DNA of 47,985 nucleotides from Amycolatopsis antarctica (GTDB lineage: Bacteria > Actinomycetota > Actinomycetes > Mycobacteriales > Pseudonocardiaceae): contig NZ_NKYE01000024.1 of the NCBI RefSeq assembly GCF_002262875.1, forward strand, positions 1-47,985, given 5' to 3'. The translations under genes were made by a program, and so were the position numbers. The first letter of the stretch is position 1; every line of letters starts with the position of its first letter. The notes beneath the pieces are model-generated. The model worked only from the letters and a program-made list of their open reading frames with translations, was not told the origin of the DNA and made no database searches. Below, in pieces: positions 8,972-17,476 of this stretch.

Positions 8972-10201
8972 GTGGCCGGCACCGAGGTCGAGGACCTGCT
9001 GCGCCGGGTGGCGCCGCGGGTCCTCGGCGCGGTGGTCCGGCGGTACGGGCACTTCGACGCGGCCGAGGACGCGATACAGGAGGCACTGCTGGCCGCGGCG
9101 GCGCAGTGGCCGGCCGAGGGTGTACCGGAGCACCCGCACGGCTGGCTGATCACCGTCGCCTCGCGCAGGCTCACCGATCTGCTGCGCGCGGAGCAGGCAC
9201 GCCGCCGCCGGGAGGACACCGTCGCCCGGTGGGAGCTGCCGGAGGACCGCCGGTCGCCGGTGGCCGACGCGGACGACACGCTGGTGCTGCTTTTCCTGTG
9301 CTGCCACCCTTCCCTCACCCCGGCGGGGCAGATCGCGCTGACGCTGCGGGCCGTCGGCGGACTGACCACGACGGAGATCGCCCGCGCCTTCCTGGTGCCG
9401 GAGGCGACGATGACGCGGCGCATCACCCGAGCGAAGCAGCGCATCCGGGACAGTGGCGTCCCGTTCGCCATGCCGGGACCGGCCGAGCGCGCACGGCGGC
9501 TCGCCTCGGTGCTGCACGTGCTGTACCTGATCTTCACCGAGGGCTACGCCGGCACCACCGGCCCGCACCTGCGCCGCGACGAACTGGCCACCGAGGCGAT
9601 CCGGCTCACCCGCACCGTCCACCGGCTGCTTCCCGGGGACGGTGAGGTCGCCGGACTGCTCGCGCTGATGCTGCTCACCGACGCGCGCAAGGCGGCACGC
9701 ACCGGGCCGGACGGGGCGCTGATCCCGATGGCCGAGCAGGACCGCGGGCTCTGGGACGCCGAGCGGATCGCCGAGGGCGTCACACTGATCACCGCGACCC
9801 TGCCCCGTGGCCGGACGGGGCCGTACCAGCTCCAGGCGGCGATCGCCGCGCTGCACGACGAGGCGCCCCGCGCCGAGGCCACGGACTGGCCGCAGATCAC
9901 CGCGCTGTACGGCCTGCTGCTGCGGATCTCGGATAACCCGGTGGTGGCCCTGAACCACGCGGTCGCCGTCGGCATGTCCCAGGGCGCAGCGGCGGGTCTG
10001 GCGCTGCTGGACGACCTGGACGGGGACGCCAGGGTCGCCGAGGACCACCGGCTGCACGCCGTCCGTGCCCATCTACGGGAGATGAGCGGTGACCTTACCG
10101 GGGCGCGCGCCTCGTACCGGGCCGCGGCGGCGCGGACGACCAGCCTGCCACGGCAGCGGTACCTGCACGGCCGGGCCGCCCGCCTGGACGGCGGGCGGTG
10201 A
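8972..10201 (+). CDS. ECF42-type RNA polymerase sigma factor with C-terminal extension
   Basis: Sigma factor of 409 residues, about twice the usual ECF length. Region 2 (VVRRYGHFDAAEDAIQEALL, HGWLITVASRRLTDLLR) lies in residues 20-75 and region 4 (LTTTEIARAFLVPEATMTRR, a helix-turn-helix) near 130-155. Residues about 180-409 form the long helical, TPR-like C-terminal domain of the ECF42/SigJ-like group, with YLIFTEGYAGT and LYGLLLRISDNPVVALNHAVA. In ECF42 this extension is thought to control activity, because no anti-sigma factor is encoded alongside. GTG start three bases after the DGPF gene; the two form one unit. Confidence 0.9.
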   Translation: MAGTEVEDLLRRVAPRVLGAVVRRYGHFDAAEDAIQEALLAAAAQWPAEGVPEHPHGWLITVASRRLTDLLRAEQARRRREDTVARWELPEDRRSPVADADDTLVLLFLCCHPSLTPAGQIALTLRAVGGLTTTEIARAFLVPEATMTRRITRAKQRIRDSGVPFAMPGPAERARRLASVLHVLYLIFTEGYAGTTGPHLRRDELATEAIRLTRTVHRLLPGDGEVAGLLALMLLTDARKAARTGPDGALIPMAEQDRGLWDAERIAEGVTLITATLPRGRTGPYQLQAAIAALHDEAPRAEATDWPQITALYGLLLRISDNPVVALNHAVAVGMSQGAAAGLALLDDLDGDARVAEDHRLHAVRAHLREMSGDLTGARASYRAAAARTTSLPRQRYLHGRAARLDGGR

Positions 10202-10217
10202 CCGGCACAGGGTGTGT

Positions 10218-10979
10218 CTACTTCCGTATCGCCCGGACGATCGCCACCACCGCGAGCACCGCGGCCACGACGCCGAGAACGGGAGCGACCCGCTTGGTCA
10301 CCGAACCGCCCGCGTAGTCGAACAGGTCGATCGGCTCGGCCCCGCCTTCCCGGGGCGTGTCCTTGCGGGGCGCGTCCTCCTGAGGGGCGGCGTTCCGGGG
10401 TGCTTCCTCGGGCGAGGCCTGCGCCGGCGCCGGGCGCGGCGCGGGCCTCGGTGGCGGGGTGTCCGCGAGCGGTTGCCCGGCGGCCGCCGCGGCTCCGGCG
10501 GCGGCCTGGGGTGCTCTCGGCTCCCCCTCCGCGGAACCGGAACCCAGCTTCGTCGACAGGCAGTCGGCGAAGGAGTCGAGGATCTTCCCGCTCACCTCGG
10601 AGATGAGACCGCGGCCGAACTGCGCGGGTTTGCCGGTGACGTTCAGGTCGGTCTCCACCGCGCCGTTGGTGGATCCGCCGTCACCGGTCAGGGTGAGCGT
10701 GACGGTCGCCGCGGCACTGCCACCACCGCGCGCGTCCTTGCCGGAGGCCTTGATCACCACCCGGCGGGCCCCCTCGTCCTTCTCGACGAACTCGCCGTTT
10801 CCCTTGTACGTCAAGGAGATCGGCCCGAGCTTGACCTTCACCGTCCCCCGGAAGGTGTCGCCGTCGACCTCGGTGAGCGTGGCACCCGGCATGCACGGGG
10901 CGACGCGCTCGGGATCGATGACGGCTTTCCACACCTCCTCGACGGTGGCCGGGACAGTGAACTGGTGGTCGAGCCGCAC
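10218..10979 (-). CDS. coxG: CoxG-like SRPBCC protein with C-terminal membrane anchor
   Basis: Protein of 253 residues. Residues 1-150 match the CoxG/SRPBCC fold (FTVPATVEEVWKAVIDPERV, CMPGATLTEVDGD, GPISLTYKGNGEF); these proteins accompany CO-dehydrogenase-type molybdenum hydroxylases and in Oligotropha CoxG helps attach the enzyme to the membrane. A Pro/Ala-rich linker follows, ending in one hydrophobic helix (VAPVLGVVAAVLAVVAIV) and a basic tail, which would anchor it with the folded domain in the cytoplasm. The GTG start has an AAGGGAG site and lies 34 bases after coxM. The TM tail is a feature seen in actinobacterial members. Confidence 0.85.
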   Translation of the reverse strand: MRLDHQFTVPATVEEVWKAVIDPERVAPCMPGATLTEVDGDTFRGTVKVKLGPISLTYKGNGEFVEKDEGARRVVIKASGKDARGGGSAAATVTLTLTGDGGSTNGAVETDLNVTGKPAQFGRGLISEVSGKILDSFADCLSTKLGSGSAEGEPRAPQAAAGAAAAAGQPLADTPPPRPAPRPAPAQASPEEAPRNAAPQEDAPRKDTPREGGAEPIDLFDYAGGSVTKRVAPVLGVVAAVLAVVAIVRAIRK

Positions 10980-11013
10980 GGGCCGATCTCCCTTCGGTAG
11001 GCGAACTGTCGCG

Positions 11014-11868
11014 TCAGGCGGTGACCGCGGCGGACACCGCACGGCCGGTGAGCACCCGCGCGAGATGCCTGCGGTAGTCGGCGTCGGCGTTGCCGTCGAC
11101 CGGCGGGCTGGTGCCCTCGGCCGCGTGCTCGGCCGCCGCGCGGATCTGCTCCGCCGACGCCCGCTGCCCGACCAGTGCCTGTTCCACCGCGGTGCAGCGC
11201 AGCGGGGTGGACCCCATGTTGGTCAGGCACACGCGGGCCTCGGCGATCGACTCGCCCTCGGTCCGCACCGTGACGGCCACCGCGATCATCGACCAGGCCT
11301 GCGCGACCCGGTTGAACTTCTCGTAGTGCGCACGCCAGCCGGTGTGCTTTGGCACGCGGATCTCGACCAGGATCTCCTCCGGCCGCATGGCCGTGGTGAA
11401 CAGATCCTGGAAGAACTCCGCGGCGGCGACGGTGCGCCGCCCGTCCGCCCCCGCCACGACCAGCTCGCCGTCGAGCGCGAGCACCGGTGCCAGCAGGTCG
11501 CCCGCCGGGTCGGCGTGGGCGACGGCGCCGCCGAGCGTGCCCCGGTGCCGGACCTGCGGATCGGCCACCGTGTCCGTCGCCCTGGCCAGCAGCGCGGCGT
11601 GCTCGGCGATCAGCGGATCGCGCTGCACCTCGTGGTGCGTGGTCATCGCGCCGATCACCAGGTGCTCGCCGTCCTCCCGGACGCCGCGCAGTTCGGCGAT
11701 CTTGCCGAGGTCGATCAGCGAGGTCGGCGCGGCCAGCCGCATCCGGAGCACCGGCAGCAGACTCTGCCCGCCGGCGATGATCTTCGCGTCCTCACCGGCG
11801 TCGGCCAGCGCGCGGATCGCCTCGTCCACTGTGGAGGGAGCGGTGTAGTCGAACGCAGCGGGGATCAC
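11014..11868 (-). CDS. coxM: CO dehydrogenase-type molybdenum hydroxylase, FAD-binding medium subunit
   Basis: FAD-binding subunit of 284 residues that passes electrons from the 2Fe-2S small subunit to the acceptor. The signature AGGQSLLPVLRMRL near residue 32 and a second FAD-contact motif, RHRGTLGGAVAHADPAGD, around residue 105 are plain. The GTG start overlaps the coxL stop (GTGA), so translation is coupled. The TCCACTGTGGA palindrome lies at 11825-11835 within its first codons. The gene order S-L-M-G differs from the M-S-L order of Oligotropha. Confidence 0.92.
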   Translation of the reverse strand: MIPAAFDYTAPSTVDEAIRALADAGEDAKIIAGGQSLLPVLRMRLAAPTSLIDLGKIAELRGVREDGEHLVIGAMTTHHEVQRDPLIAEHAALLARATDTVADPQVRHRGTLGGAVAHADPAGDLLAPVLALDGELVVAGADGRRTVAAAEFFQDLFTTAMRPEEILVEIRVPKHTGWRAHYEKFNRVAQAWSMIAVAVTVRTEGESIAEARVCLTNMGSTPLRCTAVEQALVGQRASAEQIRAAAEHAAEGTSPPVDGNADADYRRHLARVLTGRAVSAAVTA

Positions 11869-14315
11869 TGGGCACCTCCGGCCGTCGCGGAACCTTGCGA
11901 ATCCATGGAACCCAGGCCACCGCCGGATTCCGTACCGAGTCCACCCGCGGCCGAGGCGCCGGTCCTGATCGCCTCCCACACCCGCATCGGGGTGCACGGC
12001 ATCTCGATGTCGGACACGCCGTACTGGCGCACCGCGTCGAGCACGGCGTTGACCACCGCGGGGGTCGAGGCGATGGTGCCGGCCTCACCGACACCCTTGA
12101 CTCCCAAGGGATTCGTCGTCGACGGCGTCTCCGTCCGATCGGTGACGAACGAAGGCAGGTCGGCCGCCGATGGCAGCAGGTAGTCGGCGAAGGTACCGGT
12201 GGTGAGGGTGCCCGACTCGTCGTGCACGGCCTCCTCGAACAGGGCCTGCGCGATGCCCTGCGCGAGCCCGCCGTGGATCTGCCCCTCGACGATCACCGGG
12301 TTCACCACCGTGCCGACGTCGTCCACGCAGACGTACTTGCGGACGCTGACCTGCCCGGTCTCGGTGTCCACCTCCATCGCGCACAGGTGGGTGCCGTGCG
12401 GGAAGGAGAAGTTCTCCGGGTCGTAGGAGGCCTGCGAGTCCAGTGAGGGCTCGATGCCGTCCGGCAGGTCGTGCGCGGCGAACACCGCCAGCGCGATGTC
12501 CTGGATGGCGGTCGACTTGTCGGTGCCCTTGACGGTGAACTTGCCCGCCTCGAACTCCAGATCGTCCGGTGAGCACTCCATCATGTGCGCGGCGATGGTG
12601 CGGGCCTTCGCCACCACCTTCTCCGCCGCCTTCACCACGGCGATGCCGCCCACGACGAGCGAGCGCGAACCGTAGGTGTCCAGCCCCTTCGGTGAGGACT
12701 GGGTGTCGCCGTGCAGGACCTCGACGTCGTCGAAGCCGACACCGAGCTGGTCGGCGACGATCTGGCTCCACGCCGTCTCGTGTCCCTGGCCGTGCGGGGT
12801 CGCCCCAGAGACCACCTCCACCTTGCCGGTCGGCAGCATCCGGATCGAGGCGTGTTCCCAGCCGCCCGCGCCGTAGTCGAGCGAGCCGAGGACCCGCGAC
12901 GGGGCCAGCCCGCACATCTCGGTGAACGTCGAGACGCCGATGCCGAGCTGCACCGGGTCCCTGCGCTCACGCCGCTCCGCCTGTTCCCGGCGCAGACCGT
13001 CGTAGTCGAAGAGTTCCTTCGCCTTCTCGGTGGCGGCCTCGTAGTTGCCGGAGTCGTAGGTGAGCGTGGAAACGGTGGTGTACGGGAACTCCTCGTGGGA
13101 GATCCAGTTCTTCTCGCGCAGCGCCAGCGGGTCCATGTCCAGCTCGACGGCGAGCTCGTCCATGATCCGCTCGATGCCGAACGTGGCCTCGGGACGTCCT
13201 GCCCCCCGATACGCGTCGGTGGGCGTCTTGTTGGTGAACACGTTCGTGCAGGAGAACCGATAGGCGGGGATCTTGTAGATCGCGTTGAACATGAACGCGC
13301 CCAGCACCGGCACACCCGGACTGACCAGGCGCAGGTAGGCGCCCATGTCGGCCAGCAGGTCGACCTTCAGCCCGGTGACGGTGCCGTCGCGGCGGGCCGC
13401 GATGGTCAGCCGCTGCACCTGGTCGCGGCCGTGGTGGGCGGACAGCAGCGACTCCGAGCGCGACTCCGTCCACTTCACCGGCTTGCCGAGCCTGCGGGCG
13501 GCGAGGAAGGTGATGACCTCCTCCGGGGTCACCTGGAGCTTGCCGCCGAAACCACCGCCGACGTCCGGTGCGATGACCCGGACCTTGTGCTCGGGCACGC
13601 CGAGCGTCATCGCCAGCATCAGGCGCAGGATGTGCGGCACCTGGGTGGACGACCACATGGTGAACTGGTCACCGGTCGGGTCGACGACGACCGAGCGCGG
13701 CTCCATGAACGCGGGGATCAGGCGCTGCTGGCGGAACCGGCGTTCCACCACCACCTCCGCCTCGGCGATCGCCTTCTCGACGTCCTCTCCGCTGCCCGCC
13801 TCGCCGGAGTCGAACACCCAGGTGGCGCTGTTGTTGGTGCCGAGATCCGGATGCGCGAGCGTGGCGCTGTCCCGGGTGGCCTCCTCCAGGTCGAGCGCGA
13901 CCGGCAGGTCCTCCAGGTCGAGGTCGATCAGTTCGAGCGCGTCGTACGCCTCGGCCGCGCTGCGCGCGATGACCACGGCGACCGCCTCACCGGCGAAGGC
14001 GACGTGATCGACCGCGATCGACGGGGCGTCCGGGCTCTTCATGTCCGGAGTGATCGGCCACGCGCACGGCAGGCTGCCCTGTTCGTCGGCGATGTCGGCA
14101 CCGGTGAGCACGGCGATGACACCGGAGGCGCGCTTGGCCTCCCCGGTGTCGATGGCGGTGATCCTGGCGTGCGCGGACGGGCTGCGCAGCACGGCCATGT
14201 GCAGCAGACCGGGCAGCGTCATGTTGTCGGTCCACCGGGTGCGGCCGGTGATCAGCCGCGCGTCCTCCTTGCGCAGACGGGCTTTTCCTACCTCGGGCTC
14301 GATCGTGGACGTCAT
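11865..14315 (-). CDS. coxL: CO dehydrogenase-type molybdenum hydroxylase, large (catalytic) subunit, form II
   Basis: Catalytic subunit of 816 residues carrying the molybdopterin-cytosine-dinucleotide cofactor. Visible are APDVGGGFGGKL near 250, the active-site loop AYRGAGR at about 368-374, and GVKGVGEAGT near the C-terminus, whose Glu is the catalytic base in this family. AYRGAGR is the form II signature; verified form I CO dehydrogenases have AYxCSFR with a Cys that binds copper. CO oxidation is therefore unproven and another aldehyde, purine or aromatic substrate is possible. The start is ATG at 14315 (TGATG overlap with coxS) or the GTG one codon earlier; a GGAGG site suits either. Confidence 0.9.
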   Translation of the reverse strand: MTSTIEPEVGKARLRKEDARLITGRTRWTDNMTLPGLLHMAVLRSPSAHARITAIDTGEAKRASGVIAVLTGADIADEQGSLPCAWPITPDMKSPDAPSIAVDHVAFAGEAVAVVIARSAAEAYDALELIDLDLEDLPVALDLEEATRDSATLAHPDLGTNNSATWVFDSGEAGSGEDVEKAIAEAEVVVERRFRQQRLIPAFMEPRSVVVDPTGDQFTMWSSTQVPHILRLMLAMTLGVPEHKVRVIAPDVGGGFGGKLQVTPEEVITFLAARRLGKPVKWTESRSESLLSAHHGRDQVQRLTIAARRDGTVTGLKVDLLADMGAYLRLVSPGVPVLGAFMFNAIYKIPAYRFSCTNVFTNKTPTDAYRGAGRPEATFGIERIMDELAVELDMDPLALREKNWISHEEFPYTTVSTLTYDSGNYEAATEKAKELFDYDGLRREQAERRERRDPVQLGIGVSTFTEMCGLAPSRVLGSLDYGAGGWEHASIRMLPTGKVEVVSGATPHGQGHETAWSQIVADQLGVGFDDVEVLHGDTQSSPKGLDTYGSRSLVVGGIAVVKAAEKVVAKARTIAAHMMECSPDDLEFEAGKFTVKGTDKSTAIQDIALAVFAAHDLPDGIEPSLDSQASYDPENFSFPHGTHLCAMEVDTETGQVSVRKYVCVDDVGTVVNPVIVEGQIHGGLAQGIAQALFEEAVHDESGTLTTGTFADYLLPSAADLPSFVTDRTETPSTTNPLGVKGVGEAGTIASTPAVVNAVLDAVRQYGVSDIEMPCTPMRVWEAIRTGASAAGGLGTESGGGLGSMDSQGSATAGGAQ

Positions 14316-14863
14316 CACTCACCACCTCCGGCGATGTCGGCCGTACGCGAGGCGTCGGCGACGTTGGGGTCGGACATGCGCTCGGCGTCCGGGCCCGCTC
14401 CCGGGCGCATGTGGTGCGCCGCGTCCCGCACCGCCCGGACGATGTTCTGGTATCCGGTACAGCGGCAGAGGTTGCCCTCGATACCCTCGCGGACGGCCTG
14501 CTCGTCCGGATCGGGATTCTCCGCGAGCAGGTCGAGCGACTGCATGATCATTCCCGGCGTGCAGAAACCGCACTGCAGCGCGTGGTTGTCGTGGAACGCC
14601 TGCTGCACCGGGTGCAGCTTGCCGTCCCTGGCCAGGCCCTCGATCGTGCCGACCTCGGCTCCGTCCGCCTGCACGGCGAGCACGGAGCAGGACTTCACGC
14701 TCTGACCGTCGAGGTGCACGGTGCAGGCGCCGCAGTTGCTGGTGTCGCAACCGACCACGGTGCCGACCTTGCCCAGGCGCTCGCGCAGGTAGTGCACGAG
14801 CAGCGTGCGCGGCTCGACATCATCGGTGTAACTGGTCCCGTCGACTGTGACGGTGATGCGCAT
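14315..14863 (-). CDS. coxS: CO dehydrogenase-type molybdenum hydroxylase, 2Fe-2S small subunit
   Basis: Iron-sulfur subunit of 182 residues. The plant-ferredoxin-like cluster uses Cys39, Cys44, Cys47 and Cys59 (GCDTSNCGACTVHLDG); the second cluster uses Cys98/Cys101 (CGFCTPGM) and Cys133/Cys135 (NLCRCTGY). All eight ligands are present. The start ATG has a GGAGG site five bases away. First gene of the S-L-M-G operon. The 271 bases upstream (14864-15134) are relatively AT-rich in places and contain ACCACGTGCACGG, but I cannot assign a promoter or operator. A C-terminal tail of ~25 residues beyond the second cluster domain is longer than usual. Confidence 0.93.
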   Translation of the reverse strand: MRITVTVDGTSYTDDVEPRTLLVHYLRERLGKVGTVVGCDTSNCGACTVHLDGQSVKSCSVLAVQADGAEVGTIEGLARDGKLHPVQQAFHDNHALQCGFCTPGMIMQSLDLLAENPDPDEQAVREGIEGNLCRCTGYQNIVRAVRDAAHHMRPGAGPDAERMSDPNVADASRTADIAGGGE

Positions 14864-15134
14864 GGGGCCTCCAGTGGTGGCGCGATCCGCGGGGCGAGCG
14901 GACCGCTTGTGGCGACACGTGCTCGAAAAATCACCGCAACCGACCACGTGCACGGCACAGTGATCGGCAACACACAAAAGACTGCTCCCTTTGCCACGAT
15001 CGGACAAGTCGGCGACCGAGCCGTCACCGGGACCCGATCCGCGCGTGCGGACACAACGCGACGGAAGGTCCGATTCTGCGGAGAACGCGGGCCGGGCGGC
15101 CGCCCGTTTTCAGTGGAGCGGAAAAACCGGCGCC

Positions 15135-16247
15135 TCAGCCGTGGATACGTCCGTCGAGTTCGGCGAGCCTGCTGCCGCCGCCACCCCAGCGGAGCGCGAT
15201 GATCTCGGCGGCGATCGACACCGCCGTCTCCTCCGGCGTCCGCGCGCCGAGGTCGAGCCCGATCGGCGAGGCGAGCCGGGACAGCTCCGCCTCGCTCAGA
15301 CCCGCCTCCTGCAAGCGTTTCACCCGATCGTCGTGGGTACGGCGGGAACCCATGGCGCCGACGTAACCGAGATCGAGCCGCAGCGCGACCTCCAGCAGGG
15401 GCACGTCGAACTTGGGGTCGTGGGTCAGCACCGTCACCACGGTCCGCCGGTCGATCCGGCCGGCGTCCGCCTCGGCGCGCAGATACCGGTGCGGCCAGTC
15501 GACGACGACCTCGTCCGCTTGCGGAAACCGTGTGGTGGTGGCAAAAACCGGACGCGCGTCGCAGACCGTCACCTGGTAACCGAGATAGGAACCGAGCCCG
15601 GCCATCGCGGAGGCGAAGTCGATGGCCCCGAACACGAGCAGCCGTGGCGGCGGTTCGAAGGAGTTCACGAACACCGCCATGCCCTCGCCGCGACGCTGGC
15701 CCTCCGGGCCGTAGTGCAGCACCTCGGTGCGCCCGGTGGCGAGCAGGCCGCGCACGTCGTCGGCGACGGCGTCGTCCGCCCGGTCCGAACCGAGCCCGCC
15801 GGACTGCCGGTCGGTCCAGACGATCAGCCGCCTGCCCACCCGGTCCGGGTCCGGATGCTCGACCACCGTGGCGACGGCGACCGGCTCTCCACTGTGGACC
15901 GACGCCACCACCAGCGGCAGCTCGGGCATCGACTCCCGGTCGATCCGCTCGGTGTAGATGTCGATGATGCCGCCGCAGGTGAGGCCGACGGCGAAGGCGT
16001 CGTCGTCGCTGACCCCGAACCGCTGCAGCACCGGCTCCCCGTCGGCCATCACCTGCTGGGCCAGTTCGTAGACGGCGCCCTCCACGCAGCCGCCGGAGAC
16101 GCTGCCGGTGACCGTGCCGTCCTCGGCGACCACCATGGCCGCACCGGGCGCACGCGGCGCGGAGGAGAAGGTCGCCACCACGGTGCCGAGACCGATGGTC
16201 TCGCCCGCGGCCCAGCGCCGGTGAACTTCGTCGAGCACGTCATGCAT
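15135..16247 (-). CDS. XdhC/CoxI family molybdenum-cofactor insertion protein
   Basis: Protein of 370 residues with two domains: an N-terminal XdhC/CoxI domain (residues 1-120, GTVVATFSSAPRAPGAAM, SGGCVEGAVYELAQ, LTCGGIIDIYTE) and a C-terminal Rossmann domain (VFGAIDFASAMAGLG near 215, LGYVGAMGSRRTHDDR near 305). In Rhodobacter XdhC binds molybdenum cofactor, promotes its sulfuration and hands it to the hydroxylase; a similar role for the neighbouring CoxSLM enzyme is inferred. Its start overlaps the end of the CoxE gene by eight bases. The palindrome TCCACTGTGGA at 15888-15898 lies here in a different reading frame (Val-His-Ser-Gly) from the other copies. Confidence 0.88.
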   Translation of the reverse strand: MHDVLDEVHRRWAAGETIGLGTVVATFSSAPRAPGAAMVVAEDGTVTGSVSGGCVEGAVYELAQQVMADGEPVLQRFGVSDDDAFAVGLTCGGIIDIYTERIDRESMPELPLVVASVHSGEPVAVATVVEHPDPDRVGRRLIVWTDRQSGGLGSDRADDAVADDVRGLLATGRTEVLHYGPEGQRRGEGMAVFVNSFEPPPRLLVFGAIDFASAMAGLGSYLGYQVTVCDARPVFATTTRFPQADEVVVDWPHRYLRAEADAGRIDRRTVVTVLTHDPKFDVPLLEVALRLDLGYVGAMGSRRTHDDRVKRLQEAGLSEAELSRLASPIGLDLGARTPEETAVSIAAEIIALRWGGGGSRLAELDGRIHG

Positions 16248-17397
16248 CGCGTATCTCCAGCAAGAGCCGTTCGAGGGTGGCCAGGCTGTGCCCGGCCAGG
16301 AGGCGATCGATGTGCGGAAGCGCCGCCGCGATTCCGGATTGGACGGGGGCGTAGCCGTCGCGGCCGGCGTGGGGATTGACCCAGAGTACCGCGTGCGCGA
16401 GGCGGCGGGTGCGCGCGAGCTGCTCGCCGAGCAGGCTCACGTCGCCGCGTTCCCAGCCGTCGGAGAACACCACGACGACCGCCCGCCGGGCGACACCGCG
16501 CTGTCCCCAGCGGTCCAGGAACACCCGCAAGGTCTCGCCCAGCCGGGTGCCGCCCGCGAAGTCCGGCACGGCGCGGGCCGCGGCGAGCATCGCGTGCTCG
16601 GGATCGCGTTGCCGCAGCTGCCGGGACACCCGCGTCAACCGGGTGCCGAGCGTGAACACCTCGACGGCACCCGGTGCCCGGCGCACCACCACGTGCGCGA
16701 ACCGCAGCAGCGAGTCGGCGTACGGGCTCATCGACCCGGACACGTCGACGAGCAGCACGATCCGCCGCGGCCGCCGCGCCCGGTGCCGCCGCGCGAGCCG
16801 GACGGGTTCGCCGCCCGCGGCCAGCATCATGCGCAGCGTCCGGGCCGGGTCCAGGGCACCGCGCCGGGCCGGGCGCCGCCGCGGCGAGGAGCGCAGCGGG
16901 AGGTCCACGCGCAGGCGCGCGAGCATCTCCCGCAGATGTGCCCGTTCGGCCCTGGTCAGCTCACCGAGATCCCGCGAGCGCAGCGTCTCCTGGTCACTCG
17001 CGGCGACCTGGAGTTCGTCCGGCTCGTCCTCGCCGGAACCGGAACCGGAACGTTCGGCGGTGGTCAGCGCGGCCGTGCGCGCCTGCTTCGGCTGCCGTGC
17101 ACCGGACCGGGACCTCGGCGGGGGCTCTGCGGTGAACCAGCTCCCGAACGCCTGGTCGTAGCGCGGCAGGTCGTCCGGATCGGCGCACAGCGTCAGCCTG
17201 CCCGCCCAGTAGAGAGCGGCCGGGTCGGCGAGGTCGAGCTGTTCGGCGGCGGCGAGGTAGGCCTGCACCCGGTGCGCGTCGCAGGCGAGCCCCGCCTCGC
17301 GCAGCACCACCGCGAACCCGGCCAGTCCGGTCAGCGGATCGTCACCGGCCTGGCCGTCGCCGCGGGCCCTGGCCTCGTGCACACCGGCATCGCCCAT
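16240..17397 (-). CDS. coxE: CoxE-like VWA-domain protein
   Basis: Protein of 385 residues. The C-terminal half is a von Willebrand A domain with an intact metal site: LLVDVSGSMS (DxSxS, around residue 220), the Thr in GGTRLGETL, and VVVFSDGWERGD. CoxE works with the MoxR-type ATPase CoxD in maturation of the CO dehydrogenase metal centre. The partner CoxD is not adjacent here but at 26313-27230. A polar, Arg/Ser/Glu-rich linker separates the helical N-terminal part from the VWA domain. The ATG gives MGDAGVHEAR; it overlaps XdhC/CoxI downstream and is divergent from zwf across 79 bases. Confidence 0.87.
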   Translation of the reverse strand: MGDAGVHEARARGDGQAGDDPLTGLAGFAVVLREAGLACDAHRVQAYLAAAEQLDLADPAALYWAGRLTLCADPDDLPRYDQAFGSWFTAEPPPRSRSGARQPKQARTAALTTAERSGSGSGEDEPDELQVAASDQETLRSRDLGELTRAERAHLREMLARLRVDLPLRSSPRRRPARRGALDPARTLRMMLAAGGEPVRLARRHRARRPRRIVLLVDVSGSMSPYADSLLRFAHVVVRRAPGAVEVFTLGTRLTRVSRQLRQRDPEHAMLAAARAVPDFAGGTRLGETLRVFLDRWGQRGVARRAVVVVFSDGWERGDVSLLGEQLARTRRLAHAVLWVNPHAGRDGYAPVQSGIAAALPHIDRLLAGHSLATLERLLLEIRDA

Positions 17398-17476
17398 GGC
17401 CCCATTGTGCGCCGGCCGGACCGGCATCCGCTGCCCAGCGCGCGCCCGGCGGACACGCCGACCACAATGAACGACG

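Noticed and set aside
7541..10072. Long minus-strand open frame opposite the ECF42 gene
   Set aside because: It runs through both the epimerase (wrong frame) and the sigma factor (antisense) and is low-complexity.
12711..14705. Long plus-strand open frame opposite coxL and coxS
   Set aside because: Mirror of the CoxL/CoxS genes with no family motifs.
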